DNA of 64,000 bases from the NCBI RefSeq assembly GCF_030412015.1, contig NZ_JASNRD010000021.1:16845-80844 (forward strand), read 5' to 3'. The notes below the pieces were generated by a model that saw only the letters and a program-made list of their open reading frames with translations, ran no database searches and was not told where the DNA came from. Position 1 is the first letter of the stretch; each line of letters starts with the position of its first letter. This stretch comes from Massilia sp. YIM B02763 (GTDB lineage: Bacteria > Pseudomonadota > Gammaproteobacteria > Burkholderiales > Burkholderiaceae_D). Shown here piece by piece: positions 19,437-28,945 of the stretch. The translations under genes were made by a program, and so were the position numbers.

Positions 19437-20576
19437 TTATTTATTAGGTTTTAGCACGACTTTGGTCCACCCTTCCGCACGTTTATCAAAATTCCGATAG
19501 GCAGTCGGTGCATCATCTAGTCCAAGCTGATGTGAAATGATCTGCGAAGGCGTTGCTTTACCTTTATGGATCAATTTTGCCAAATAACGGTTGTAATGCT
19601 TGACGTTGGCTTGACCGGTGCCAATCTTCTGACCCTTGAACCAAAAATTGCCAAAATCGAAGGCAATTTTACCTTCCTTTCCTAACGCGTCTGGACTCTT
19701 TGGATCTTGTGGGAGGAATACACCAACTACGCCAATGCCGCCAGTAGGCTTGACCGTCTGTACCAAGTTATTCATTGTTAAATTTGGCACTTCCTTACCG
19801 TGCTTGTCGCAACATTGATAACCAACGCATTCGCAGCCGCAGTCGGCACCTTCGCCGTTAGTAAGGTTCAAGATTTTCTCGACGCCGGCGCCTTCGGTGT
19901 CGTCGATCGCCACCGCGCCCATCTTTTCGGCCAGAGCCAAACGATCCTTGTGCGTGTCCACGACGAAAACTTCGCTTGCGCCTTTAATGAACGCAGACAT
20001 GGTCGCCATTAGGCCGACCGGGCCGGCGCCGTAGATCACGACCGATTCACCCGGCTTGAGGCCAGCCAATTCGGTAGCGTGGTAGCCGGTCGGGAAAATG
20101 TCCGACAACATCACGTAGTCATTTTCCTTTTCCTTAGCGTCTTCCGGCAGCACCAAGCAGTTGTAATCGCCGAATGGCACCCGTAGCAGTTCGGCCTGGC
20201 CGCCGCTGTACGGACCCATGCCGGCAAAACCGTAGGCAGCACCGGCCGTGCCAGGGTTTGCCGTCAGACAAAAGCCGGACAAGCCCCGTTCGCAGTTTTG
20301 GCAAAAGCCGCAGCCGATGTTGAACGGCAGACAGACAACGTCGCCGACCTTAACGCGTTCGACAGCGTTGCCGATCTCGATGACTTCACCCATGTTTTCG
20401 TGGCCCAAAATACGGCCCGTTTCCATGTTGGTGCGGCCTTCGTACATGTGCAGGTCAGACCCGCAGATATTAGTTGTTGTGATACGGACCAAGACGTCAG
20501 TCGGCTTTTCAATCTTGGCGTCCGGCATGTCTTTAACTTGGACGTCGCACGGACCATTATAAACGAGTGCCTTCAT
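19437..20576 (-). CDS. fdhA: Glutathione-independent formaldehyde dehydrogenase (zinc MDR family)
   Basis: 379 aa from ATG 20576 with an AAAGGA ribosome site. It has the catalytic zinc ligands (CGSDLHMYEGR, GHENMGEV), the structural zinc lobe with four closely spaced Cys (GCGFCQNCERGLSGFC) and the NAD-binding GAGPVGL motif. Length and the insert GYQCCDKHGKE match the FdhA/formaldehyde dismutase group, which oxidises formaldehyde to formate with tightly bound NAD and no thiol cofactor. Codon use is clearly less GC-rich than the chromosome, pointing to recent transfer. With the ABM gene and IS remnants it forms the cargo at the left end of the island. Confidence 0.88.
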   Translation of the reverse strand: MKALVYNGPCDVQVKDMPDAKIEKPTDVLVRITTTNICGSDLHMYEGRTNMETGRILGHENMGEVIEIGNAVERVKVGDVVCLPFNIGCGFCQNCERGLSGFCLTANPGTAGAAYGFAGMGPYSGGQAELLRVPFGDYNCLVLPEDAKEKENDYVMLSDIFPTGYHATELAGLKPGESVVIYGAGPVGLMATMSAFIKGASEVFVVDTHKDRLALAEKMGAVAIDDTEGAGVEKILNLTNGEGADCGCECVGYQCCDKHGKEVPNLTMNNLVQTVKPTGGIGVVGVFLPQDPKSPDALGKEGKIAFDFGNFWFKGQKIGTGQANVKHYNRYLAKLIHKGKATPSQIISHQLGLDDAPTAYRNFDKRAEGWTKVVLKPNK

Positions 20577-20673
20577 GATTATCCTTTCAGAACGAGGGTA
20601 AATTCATCGCAAATAGCGGCATTAGGGAAGAAAGGTATAACAAATTTCTTCACGAGTGCGCACTGTTGAAAGC

Positions 20674-21445
20674 GGCTTTGTTGCGTAAATCAGGACTAAC
20701 CAGCGTGCAGCGCGTAAGTATGGCAGTCTGGCCAAACTACAGCACCGTCAGCAGGCGGCAAAAGACGCTGCAGGTGGCAATCGGCACTATGCCGACCACG
20801 ACGGGCTTGCAATTGCTGGTGGACAGCACTGGCATCAAGATGCTGGGTGAAGGCGAGTGGAAGACGAAGAAGCACGGGGCAAACCATCGCCGCCAGTGGC
20901 GCAAGGTGCATCTCGGGATCGATGCGTCCACGCTCGAGATCCGGGCCATGGGAGTGACCGATAACGGTATCGGCGACGCACCTGTCCTGCCAGCGCTGCT
21001 GAGCTAGATTCTGCTGACGAGCGCATTGCCAGCGTCAGTGGCAACGGTGCGTACGAGACGAAGGGCGTTAAAGGCATTGCATTGCGCACTGCGCATGTCA
21101 TCATCCCGACCCGGAAGAACACCATGCCCTGGAAGGCAAACAACCGTGGTGCCGATGCACATAACGACATCCTGCGAGTTACAAAAAGGCTGGGACGGGC
21201 AATCCGGAAGAGATGGAGCGGCTACCACCGGCGTAGCCTTGTTGAAACCAAGATGCGCTGTTTCAAGTTGCTGGGCGAACACGTCATGGCACGCGACTTC
21301 GAACGTCAGGTCGCCGAGCTACAAGTACGGGCTGCCATGCTGAACCGCCTCACCCGGCTGGGCACAACGGTTACGGTCCCAATGTTATAAAACGAACTAC
21401 AAAGTAGCGTCCGCTCGGCCCTCGCTCGATTTATGCAACAAAGCC
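20674..21445 (+). mobile_element. Internally deleted IS5-family element
   Basis: Terminal inverted repeats GGCTTTGTTGCGTAAATC (from 20674) and its match ending at 21445 (GGCTTTGTTGCATAAATC on the minus strand) bound 772 bp. Inside are pieces of an IS5-type transposase: N-part YSTVSRRQKTLQVAI, DDE-region start LVDSTGIKMLGEGEW, and a C-part in another frame (NRGADAHNDIL...). The reading frame ends at 21007 and resumes near 21060 in another frame, so it cannot make a transposase. No target duplication is evident. Confidence 0.8.
20690..21390 (+). pseudogene. Broken IS5-family transposase
   Basis: The transposase is split by a frame change between 21007 and 21082 and lacks its N-terminal helical region. 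The first fragment carries the first DDE aspartate (LVDSTG); the second carries the C-terminal basic segment with the catalytic Glu region (HRRSLVETKMRCFKLLG). It is non-functional on its own. Confidence 0.75.
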
Positions 21446-21811
21446 GTTTTACTCCATAAACAGCCTCACCTTTACTTCAAAGAGCGGTGGTTCGCGTCGC
21501 AAGATCGGCAAGGCGTAACGCAACTATCAAACCATGTACTTACCTCCAGAGCAACAAGCGCCGTACACTGAGCATTGCGAACGGCCGGGTTCGGCCAAGA
21601 GCGGGAGTTCGTCGGATTACCCATCTGGTTGTATAAGTGTTGAACTTATGGCAGTCACTAAAGTGTTGAGAAACCCAGTGTCGCCCTCTATATACTCTTT
21701 GCCACGTGCAGGAGGCGGCTTCGCCGCAAATGGTGGCGGTGCGGTCATCATTGCATTTGGCTCATTGGAAAGTTGATAATTTGGTGGCTGTTTAACTACA
21801 GGAGATATCTC
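21446..21811. other. Gene-free stretch between IS and ABM gene
   Basis: 366 bp with only short spurious frames. It may be debris of a gene lost through IS activity. It should contain the promoter of the ABM gene, but no clear -35/-10 pair stands out. Confidence 0.35.
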
Positions 21812-22114
21812 ATGGTCAAACTTGCATTGTTCGTTCGTCTAGAAGCCAAGCCGGGTAAGGAGAAAGAAGTAGAGAACTTTCTGTTAAGTGGTCTTCCCCT
21901 AGTTCAGGCAGAGCCGGCTACTACAGCTTGGTTCGGCATCCGCCTAGGGCCATCAACCTTTGGCATTTTTGACGCGTTTTCAGATGAAGCTGGGCGGCAA
22001 GCTCATCTTTCCGGCCAAGTCGCAGCGGCGCTTATGGAAAAAGCGGGGGAGTTATTTGCCGAGCCGCCGTCAATCGAAAAGGTTGACGTTCTTGCGGCAA
22101 AGCTGCCAGGCTAA
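21812..22114 (+). CDS. Antibiotic-biosynthesis-monooxygenase (ABM) family protein
   Basis: 100 aa from ATG 21812, 6 bp after AGGAGAT. The pattern (LFVRLEAKPGKEKEVENFL...PATTAWFGIRLGPSTFGIFDAFSDEAGRQAHLSG, here quoted in parts) is the dimeric ferredoxin-like ABM fold, including the His near the end of the barrel. Members include quinol monooxygenases and heme-degrading or stress proteins; the reaction here is unknown. It lies near fdhA within the island and may belong to the same reactive-aldehyde or electrophile tolerance cargo. IS remnants flank it on both sides. Confidence 0.8.
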   Translation: MVKLALFVRLEAKPGKEKEVENFLLSGLPLVQAEPATTAWFGIRLGPSTFGIFDAFSDEAGRQAHLSGQVAAALMEKAGELFAEPPSIEKVDVLAAKLPG

Positions 22115-22148
22115 GCAACCCCAGTAAGTCGCCCTGGCCGACGACTTA

Positions 22149-22787
22149 GAGCCTATCCCAGTAGACCTGCTGAACGCCAGGCAATGACTCCACAAACGAG
22201 GTGAAGGCAGGCGAGATAGTTGCCTGCCTTCTTCGGCCAACGGATCAGCAGGCCACGGAATCGATTCATCCAGCTGTGCGTGCGCTCGACGACCCAACGT
22301 CGGGCGCGAAATCCTGCATCCTTGTTCAGTTCTAAAGCTTCTTCATCGCGCGCTCTGAATGTAGGCAATGAAGCCAAGATCCTCGACCCATTGACGTACT
22401 TACCGGCAAAGCGCCGATCGCTACCTGCAGCGTCTTTTGCCTACGGCTGACCGTACTGTAGTCCGGCACCGGCCAGTCGAGTCTAGCCAGGTGCAGCAGG
22501 CTTTGCATCATACCCATGGCCTGGCGCAGCGGCAAATTGAAGAGGCACTTGATGCTCAGGCAGAAATGGATCGCCTGCTCGCTGAACATCTGGCTGCGCC
22601 CGCGCTTGCCGTTTGGCTCGCCATGCCAGGCCATGTTCGGATCGAGCCAGATGAGCCGCGTGCCTTCAGTGCTTCGTTGTATGTTTTCCAGTTCGTGGTG
22701 CGGTATTTCTGAGGAGCCGGTTTATGCGCTCAGGCTACCAGATGTCCCGGCTCTACCCTGGCCAGGGTCGATTTGTGCAACAAAGCC
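22149..22787 (-). mobile_element. Hybrid of two truncated IS5-family elements
   Basis: The right end (22771-22787) is an IS5-type inverted repeat, GGCTTTGTTGCACAAATC on the minus strand, followed by the N-terminal part of a transposase (AIHFCLSIKCLFNLPLRQ, YSTVSRRQKTLQVAIG). Near 22385 this is fused to the C-terminal part of a different transposase (RARRWVVERTHSWMNRFRGL, LIRWPKKAGNY) whose own terminal repeat GAGCCTATCCCAGTAG begins at 22149. Neither transposase is complete, so this is a recombination scar between two IS types. Confidence 0.75.
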
Positions 22788-22799
22788 GGTCATGACCGT

Positions 22800-23057
22800 T
22801 CAGCCTGCCTTGACCGCCGCCTTAGCAACCAGCGTCTTGAGGAACACGTGCTCCGCGCTTTCTGGCGCAGTTGTGCATTCCCCCGCCTCGCATGCGAAAA
22901 AATTACCGAGCTTACTGATCTTCGGTATGGCTTGGCTATCGCAGCATGGCATTCGAAGATCAGCCATCTTATAGGTTTGCTTGACGTATTCCCATGCGAT
23001 CAAATCGCAGTCGAACGCATAGACGTCGGCGTCACCTCTTCGAGCTCTAAGCGGCAA
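22800..23057 (-). pseudogene. CoiA-like protein, N-terminal fragment
   Basis: 85 residues (MPLRARRGDADVYAFDCD...) resembling the N-terminal zinc-binding-like part of the CoiA-like family, with C-C and C-x-x-x-x-C groups (LRMPCCDSQAIPK; FFACEAGECTTAPESAEH). The frame stops 13 bp before the IS end at 22787, and the nuclease-like C-terminal part is missing. CoiA-like genes are frequent in integrative elements; this one has been destroyed by the IS insertion. Assignment rests on motif memory, not on a search. Confidence 0.6.
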
Positions 23058-23160
23058 AATTAATTTCCAGATTACCTATCCAATCCGCTCGTCTCGTTGG
23101 GCGAAGCTTTCCGAACCACTTAGACGGGTTGTACGGAGGATCGTAGCCTTCATCGTTCTG

Positions 23161-23234
23161 ATGTGCAAGATGTGCAGAACCCCTGTCGGCTCTAGGATGC
23201 AGGGGCTACTGAACAGGTGTGCTGCGTGTGCAAA
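23161..23234 (+). repeat. 9-bp iterons (RTGTGC), cluster 1
   Basis: ATGTGC at 23161 and 23170, then GTGTGC at 23217 and 23226, each pair exactly 9 bp apart and in one orientation. Another pair, GTGCGC at 23504 and GTGTGC at 23513, lies just before the next gene. Further clusters lie at 33816 and 41234-41467. Confidence 0.7.
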
Positions 23235-23503
23235 ACATCACCTGGACTACGACATCGAAAAATCTGCTGGTTAGAGCCACCCAGATTGGACGTGGCACAT
23301 CAAAAAAGGCCCATTTCGACCGGACTACGGAGTGCGCTGAATGCCCCCCGGTGATCTATCAAGTCCTTCCACCGTTTTTCCCAAGCTGTAAACGCTGTAA
23401 GCGCTTGTCGAGAATCGACCTCGCCGCGTCTGGTTCAACTGGCGACGGGATTCCACGCCACCGCACTTTGCCCCAGCTGCCAACAAAGATCTCGCCCCAA
23501 CCA

Positions 23504-23521
23504 GTGCGCAAGGTGTGCAGG
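23504..23521 (+). repeat. 9-bp iteron pair (GTGYGC), cluster 2
   Basis: GTGCGC (23504) and GTGTGC (23513), 9 bp apart, same orientation as the other clusters. It ends about 40 bp before the start of the small gene at 23560. Confidence 0.6.
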
Positions 23522-23559
23522 CCCAACCTGTACGCCCTGCACAGTCATGCCAACACACC

Positions 23560-23853
23560 ATGAAAAATCACGAAGACAAGTCCCCCCTATTTTCCCTTGG
23601 CGACATTTACATCACCAAACGCGCAGACGCCGAGCTGGACGCTCGCGCCGTCACCTCGGCAACGCTACTGGAACGGTACGTTACCGGCGACTGGTCAAAC
23701 CTGTCGGCTGAAGACATCAAGGCAAACCGCGCCGCTATCCATGATGGCGGACGTATCCTCGCCTCGTACCGCATCGCGCCCACCGTCCGCATTTGGATCA
23801 TCACCGAGGCCGACCGCGCCAGCACGACGATTCTGCTACCCGACGAATACTGA
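23560..23853 (+). CDS. Small conserved plasmid/ICE-type protein
   Basis: 97 aa from ATG 23560. The sequence (LFSLGDIYITKRADAELDA...TVRIWIITEADRASTTILLPDEY) has the feel of a family often met in plasmids and integrative elements of Proteobacteria, with the conserved end WIITEADR-STTILLP-EY. No enzymatic motif is visible and the function is unknown to me. It lies between the iterons and the integrase, in the same direction, and may be part of a recombination or regulatory module. Confidence 0.6.
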   Translation: MKNHEDKSPLFSLGDIYITKRADAELDARAVTSATLLERYVTGDWSNLSAEDIKANRAAIHDGGRILASYRIAPTVRIWIITEADRASTTILLPDEY

Positions 23854-24086
23854 CCCCTCAGCTGTTTCGCCGAATGGCACTGGCCCGCCGCCACTCCGAC
23901 CGGAAATAGACCGGAGGCCACCCCGGCAGCGGAGCCGAAAAAGCGTGCGTTGTAATGATCCACGCCCAGCCACAACCATTTGACCGTGAACGCCGCCGTT
24001 CCGGTCCGCTCCACGGATTCGAACTTCCCGGAACGCCTACCGCGCTCCGCATCTGCGCATCAACCCACCATCGAGAATCTAAATGT

Positions 24087-25271
24087 ATGAACAGACAATT
24101 TCGCTTCAACAAAAAACTTATCGATGCCCTCCCCCCGCACCCCGAGGACGCCAAGTCCAAGGAAAGCGAGTATTCCGATACCGAGGTCGCGGGACTGCGC
24201 ATCATCGTCAACCGGCGTGGCCGCAAGTATTTCCTCTTCCGTTACTCCTTCGACGGAGCCAAGCGCAGCATGAAGCTGGGCGATTATCCGCAGATGGAAG
24301 TCACCGACGCCAGACACCGCGCGCTCGACTGTCGCCGTCAAGTCGCTACCGGGACGGACCCGCAGGCAGCGGCTGCAGCCGTAGCGGCATCACAACTGGC
24401 ACTGCGTCGGTTCGTGATCGACGACTACCTGCCGCACGCTTATGCCACCAAACGTAGCGCCAAGGATGACGAGGGCCGGATGCGCAACATCCTGCCGGAG
24501 TTTGGCGACTTGCAACTGTCGCAGATAAGCAGCCATACCATTCAACAGTTCCATGACCGGTTGCGCGTGCAGAAGTGTGCAGCCACTGCGAACCGCCATC
24601 TTGCACTGTTAAAGCGATGCTTTAACCTCGCCATCATCTGGGGCAAGCTCGACGGACCGAATCCGGTACGGGGAATACGCATGCATCAGGAGAACAACCA
24701 GCGGCAGCGCTACTTATCAGACGGCGAGCTGCGCTCGTTTTTGAGGGCACTTGACGAGGAACCAAACCGCCCGCTGGCAGACGCGCTGCGCTTCTTACTC
24801 ATGACCGGCGCGCGCCGTAACGAGGCGCTGATGGCACGGTGGGATTCGATTGACCTCGACAAAGGTCAGTGGTTCCTGCCGAACACGAAGAGTGGCAAGA
24901 GCAGATTTATCTTGCTGAACGACGCTGCCATCGAGTTACTCCGCCAGTGTGGTCGGCCTGCTGGCCACGTTTATGTGTTCCCAGGTAAGAATGTGGGCGA
25001 GCCCATCTGCAACCCGTACAAAGGCTTCAAGCGGGTACTGAAGCGGGCGGGCATTAGGGATCTGCGGATTCACGACCTGCGACACAGCTTCGCCAGCTTG
25101 GCGATCAACAACGGGGCGACGCTCTATGAGGTGCAGCACCTGCTCGGCCACGCCGATAGCAAGACCTCGCAGCGATACGCGCACATGGCGTCGGACAACC
25201 TGCGCAAGGCCAGCGCGCAAGTAGCCGCAGTGATCGCACAGGCCCGGCCACAAGCCGAGTCCGTGGCGTAA
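24087..25271 (+). CDS. int: Tyrosine integrase (tRNA-targeting, DUF4102/P4 type), intact
   Basis: 394 aa from ATG 24087 (MNRQFRFNKKLIDALPP). It has the N-terminal DUF4102-like arm-binding domain (DTEVAGLRIIVNRRGRKYF, residues 30-90), a SAM-like core-binding domain, and the complete catalytic set: Arg in TGARRNEA, HDLRHSF (His and Arg), GHAD and the nucleophile Tyr in RYAHM. Integrases of this class usually insert into tRNA 3' ends, matching the tRNA-Lys att sites here. Residues 1-211 are closely similar but not identical to the truncated integrase at 41703. A bidirectional terminator separates it from the convergent DUF927 gene. Confidence 0.93.
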   Translation: MNRQFRFNKKLIDALPPHPEDAKSKESEYSDTEVAGLRIIVNRRGRKYFLFRYSFDGAKRSMKLGDYPQMEVTDARHRALDCRRQVATGTDPQAAAAAVAASQLALRRFVIDDYLPHAYATKRSAKDDEGRMRNILPEFGDLQLSQISSHTIQQFHDRLRVQKCAATANRHLALLKRCFNLAIIWGKLDGPNPVRGIRMHQENNQRQRYLSDGELRSFLRALDEEPNRPLADALRFLLMTGARRNEALMARWDSIDLDKGQWFLPNTKSGKSRFILLNDAAIELLRQCGRPAGHVYVFPGKNVGEPICNPYKGFKRVLKRAGIRDLRIHDLRHSFASLAINNGATLYEVQHLLGHADSKTSQRYAHMASDNLRKASAQVAAVIAQARPQAESVA

Positions 25272-25275
25272 ACGA

Positions 25276-25311
25276 AAAATCGCTCAAGAGTGACTTGAGC
25301 GATTTTTTTTT
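25276..25311. terminator. Terminator between integrase and DUF927 gene
   Basis: AAAATCGCTCAAG / CTTGAGCGATTTT stem with AGTGA loop and a long T-run on the plus strand; the A-run on the other side lets it serve both convergent genes. Confidence 0.9.
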
Positions 25312-25330
25312 ACTCCGTTCGGAGTGGGCA

Positions 25331-27025
25331 TTAAGCTGCGATCGGGACTCCATCTGGCCAGATGCGTTTGGTAACGATGGCGTAGCCACGGAAGCGATTG
25401 TTGCAGAAGCGGTGGACTCGTCGTCCAGGCTGTTCCGTCTTGAGTGCACCCAACCCGGCCAGCTCATCGAGAATCCGCGTCGCGTCGTCACCGAGTTCGC
25501 GGTTCAACACATCGACGGAAATGACCGTGATGTCGTTGTCTACGAATGCGACGGCCTCGCAGTTCAAGTCGGGTCTACCCGGATGAAGCTCGTCGATGCG
25601 ATCGGTGAGAAACTGACGAATACGCGCTAACGAGCTGGCACGCGTACTCCACCATAGTTCAGTCACCATCTTGAGTGCTGCGTTGATTTTTTCGTCCGCG
25701 TTCTCATCGAATACACCTGCCATTACCGCGATCCGTCCGGCTACAACTGCCCCGGCGAGCCGCTTGACGACGCGGCGCTCACCGGATTCGCAGTCGGCGG
25801 GCAACAGGACGTTCTCGATGTCTGGGGCCATCGCCAGGAGCTCGTTTAATTCCTCCGGATTGTCGCAGCAATACTGGATGATTGCCTCACCAGCCGTACC
25901 GTACTGCTCGCTGCAGGCACGCTTGAGGTGGCTGGTCGCAGCATTGAACGAACCGAACTCTCCGTAGTTGTTCAGCACCCCGACATCGGTAATAGGGATG
26001 TCGATAGCACGGTCTGCCTGACCACCATGCATTTTCCGCCCGCTCGCCGCGATGGTGTCAGCGATCGTCACTTCCGCCGACACGATTACATTCGACTGCC
26101 AGCGTTCGCGGTCCGCCGCTTCGCCCGTCGATTTCATGCGATGCTTGCCTTCGCCGGACGCCATCATATAGCACGCCTGATGGACGATCGCCGCACTGCT
26201 TTCAGTCAGTTCGTCGAGAAGCGTCGGCAGCGGGCTTTGCTTGCCGAGCAATGCCTCGAAGCCGTTAAGGGTGCCGTTGAACCGTGCGATAAATGCCGGG
26301 TCCTCGACCTGCGCACCTTGCGCGGGATCGACTCCATTGCCGAAGATACTGGCGGCGCATTGTTCCGCGAGCGTCTTTCCGAGCCCCTTCTGTCCGCAGA
26401 AGTTAAACATGCTAGAACTCAGGCCGAGGCGGTCCAGGAAGATGCTTGCGATGGCGATACAGGTCATCGCGAGGATGATCGGGTTTTCGACGATCAACAC
26501 GCCGATCTTCGCGCGCCATTCGTCGAGTGTACCGCGCGAACACATCGCGCCCGCGCCAGAGGGGTCGATCCAGAAGTCGTCCGGATCGTTGTCATCGCTG
26601 GCGATCAGCTTGCGCCCGGTAAAGAAAGCCTGATGATCTGCGATCCAGCGAGTGTTCGTGACCAGTTCGCGCGTCGAGAGCTTGGCAACCGCAGCGGCGG
26701 TGGCCATCAGGTAGTCCGACAACAGCTTAGGTTTGTAGATGATCGTCCCGCGCGTGCTGAGGATTTCGCTGATCGCCTTGGGCGTGCCGAGCGTCCCGTT
26801 GTCAACACGCACCATGCAGGGAAGTACGCCCTCGACGAACGGGGTAATCGCCACCGCACACGAGGTGGTGTTCGTTGCGGGATCGAACACGAAGCGCTCT
26901 ACGTATGCTTCGCCATGCATGACAACAGTGAATCCTGCGTCTCCTCGATCGAACTGCACGGAGCCGTTCTGGACAATGTATTTGTCGACCGTGCTCGGCG
27001 CGGCGGTATTGCTAGGCTTATTCAT
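25331..27025 (-). CDS. DUF927-domain helicase/primase-like protein
   Basis: 564 aa. The centre has a P-loop (FCGQKGLGKTLAEQCAASIFG, about residues 207-226, quoted in part), an acidic strand (LPTLLDELTESS) and a polar strand (NVIVSAEVTIAD), as in the DUF927 ATPase domain of phage and satellite replication proteins. No primase catalytic triad is seen in the N-terminal 150 residues, so it may act as the helicase half. It begins 9 bp after the AlpA gene and is probably co-transcribed with it, forming the replication module of a P4-like satellite or ICE. Confidence 0.82.
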   Translation of the reverse strand: MNKPSNTAAPSTVDKYIVQNGSVQFDRGDAGFTVVMHGEAYVERFVFDPATNTTSCAVAITPFVEGVLPCMVRVDNGTLGTPKAISEILSTRGTIIYKPKLLSDYLMATAAAVAKLSTRELVTNTRWIADHQAFFTGRKLIASDDNDPDDFWIDPSGAGAMCSRGTLDEWRAKIGVLIVENPIILAMTCIAIASIFLDRLGLSSSMFNFCGQKGLGKTLAEQCAASIFGNGVDPAQGAQVEDPAFIARFNGTLNGFEALLGKQSPLPTLLDELTESSAAIVHQACYMMASGEGKHRMKSTGEAADRERWQSNVIVSAEVTIADTIAASGRKMHGGQADRAIDIPITDVGVLNNYGEFGSFNAATSHLKRACSEQYGTAGEAIIQYCCDNPEELNELLAMAPDIENVLLPADCESGERRVVKRLAGAVVAGRIAVMAGVFDENADEKINAALKMVTELWWSTRASSLARIRQFLTDRIDELHPGRPDLNCEAVAFVDNDITVISVDVLNRELGDDATRILDELAGLGALKTEQPGRRVHRFCNNRFRGYAIVTKRIWPDGVPIAA

Positions 27026-27034
27026 AGTTAGCTC

Positions 27035-27223
27035 TTAGATGTTCTTATTCGTTTCCACCCATGCACGCACGTCTTCGCATGCGTACCGCACCGCTCGGCC
27101 CACCTTGACGAATGGGATTTGCGGACCCAGCCCGGTAGAGCGGGCTTTCTCTAGGGTCTGCGGCGCGATGCGCAGCAACGATGCCACTTCCTTCGTTGTT
27201 AGATAACTGCTCGGTTCGTACAT
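27035..27223 (-). CDS. alpA: AlpA-like excisionase/transcriptional activator
   Basis: 62 aa with a clear ribosome site (AAAGGAG). The MerR-type winged HTH of the AlpA/HTH_17 family is complete: YLTTKEVASLLRIAPQTLEK, then FVKVGRAVRYACEDVRAWV. Such proteins act as recombination directionality factors or activators of integrase genes in satellites. It lies between an integrase gene and DUF927, on the same strand. Which of the two integrases it serves is not clear from position alone. Confidence 0.85.
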   Translation of the reverse strand: MYEPSSYLTTKEVASLLRIAPQTLEKARSTGLGPQIPFVKVGRAVRYACEDVRAWVETNKNI

Positions 27224-27556
27224 TGGATGCTCCTTTAGGTTGCGTTAAGAAAATTCAGCAAGCCCATATTAAGCGGATGAGCTAACGAAGAAAAGTCTTG
27301 AAAAACAGTGACTTACAACAATAAACATAAGCAAATAGAAGGCGGCGGATGAGGGTTTTACCGGCCTCCAAGACCGTCAACCGATTTCGCCCTGGTAACT
27401 CGTTCACGCACCGAAAAATCGGCGGCATGCCGATACTTCAGCCGGGCAAGGCGATTCCCGCCTCTTTTAAGCCCGGATTCACTTCCTTTTTTCGCTGTCC
27501 ACCGAGTGAAAATATTTTTGGAATGTCGTAGTCTTGCGACATTCCAGTACCTTCGA
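27224..27556. other. Gene-free stretch between integrase and alpA
   Basis: 333 bp between two minus-strand genes, presumably with the promoter of alpA-DUF927 and possibly an attachment region of the second integrase. I see no clean repeat or hairpin that proves either. Confidence 0.35.
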
Positions 27557-28741
27557 TCACACCAACTCGCCAACCAAGTTGTTCGCATCGATCAATGCTT
27601 GGTCCTGCAGGTGTGCATAGCGTGCAGCCGTGACGTTCGGTGACGAGTGGCGCAGCGCCTTGGAAACGGTGAACAGGGGTACGCCCGCGTTGACAGCAAT
27701 CGATGCCCAGGTGCGGCGCAGGTCGTGGATCGTGAAGCCCTCGATGCCCGCGCTCGCACAAATGCGCTCGAACACCTTTGCGGGCCTCGTCATGGGCTTG
27801 GCCGGGTCCTTGCCTGGAAACAGATAACCGGCCTTCCGTTTGCCGATTACCACGCGCAGCAGTTCCACCGCCGTTGAGCTGAGGCAGATATGTGCCGACT
27901 TGCCCGACTTCGTCATCGGCAAATGCCACGTGCAGCTTGCCAGATCGACGTCATGCACCTTGGCGGCGAGCGCTTCGCCGAGCCGCGCCGCAGTCAGAAA
28001 GAGCAGCATGAACAGCGACGCCGCAGCCCGGTTGCTCTCGTGATCGCAAGCCTCCTTGAACGCGGCACGCTCGGCCGTATCCAGCACTCGGGTACGGATG
28101 TTCGCCTCTGCGAGCGGACGGATGTGCTTGGCGGGGCTCTTCGTATGCAGGTCATTCTCGACGGCGTAACGGAATATCGCCTTCAGCAAGGCGAGGTAGC
28201 GATTGACGGTCGCGGGCGACAGGTGCTCGCGCTCGCTCAGCATGTCGAGGAAGGCCACGATGTTCGACGACCTGATGGCAGCCAGCGGCAGGTGTCCGAA
28301 TTCGCTGGACAGCCAACGCTCGAATTTCTGCACGTCGTCCTTGATGCTGCGCTTACGAGCTTTTACAGCCGGGTAGTAATGGTCGGACCAGAGCTGAGAG
28401 AACGTGATGCCGACGCGGCTCGGTGCGCGCGGATCGATGCCCTGTGCAGCCTGGAGGCGTGCAGAGGTGCAGGCGAGACGTGCCTGTTCGACCGTGAAGT
28501 GGGCGCTGTAATCCCCGAGCGCCAGGGATAGGCGCTGCTTGTGAAGAACCGGGCGAGCGCGGAAGTTGATGCGACCACTGCGATACAGGACCGCGATCAG
28601 CCCGACGCATTTCGTGTCGTAGCAGTCGAGTTGATCCTTGTCGCTGTAGGCAAGGAACGAAGCCAAGGCCGTATTGAGGCTGGCCTTCGTGAAGCAGAAC
28701 TTGGTCGAAAAATTGTGGTTACTTGTTTTGTCGGGCGGCAT
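27557..28741 (-). CDS. int: Second tyrosine integrase, intact
   Basis: 394 aa with an AAAGGA ribosome site. The catalytic residues are all seen: Arg in TAARLGEA, HDLRRTWAS, the third His in ALRHSSPN and Tyr in RYAHL. It differs strongly from the integrase at 24087 outside these motifs and has a different N-terminal domain (FCFTKASLNTALASFLAYSD). It is on the minus strand upstream of alpA and DUF927. Two unlike intact integrases within 5 kb suggest a smaller element nested in a larger one. Its own attachment sites were not found. Confidence 0.9.
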   Translation of the reverse strand: MPPDKTSNHNFSTKFCFTKASLNTALASFLAYSDKDQLDCYDTKCVGLIAVLYRSGRINFRARPVLHKQRLSLALGDYSAHFTVEQARLACTSARLQAAQGIDPRAPSRVGITFSQLWSDHYYPAVKARKRSIKDDVQKFERWLSSEFGHLPLAAIRSSNIVAFLDMLSEREHLSPATVNRYLALLKAIFRYAVENDLHTKSPAKHIRPLAEANIRTRVLDTAERAAFKEACDHESNRAAASLFMLLFLTAARLGEALAAKVHDVDLASCTWHLPMTKSGKSAHICLSSTAVELLRVVIGKRKAGYLFPGKDPAKPMTRPAKVFERICASAGIEGFTIHDLRRTWASIAVNAGVPLFTVSKALRHSSPNVTAARYAHLQDQALIDANNLVGELV

Positions 28742-28945
28742 GTTGATAGTCCTTTACTAGGACTACCGGGATCAATCATAACGATTCGCCATCGAGAGCG
28801 CATCCCTGACCGTCAAGCTTGGTCAAGGAACCCGACCACAGCATTAGGAAGCGCTCGCCCGTGAGACACTTATTTGCTTCGCCTGAAGGGTAAATCACGC
28901 ATAGAGCCGATCAACATCCGACGAGCCAACTGGGCGATCACCTAT

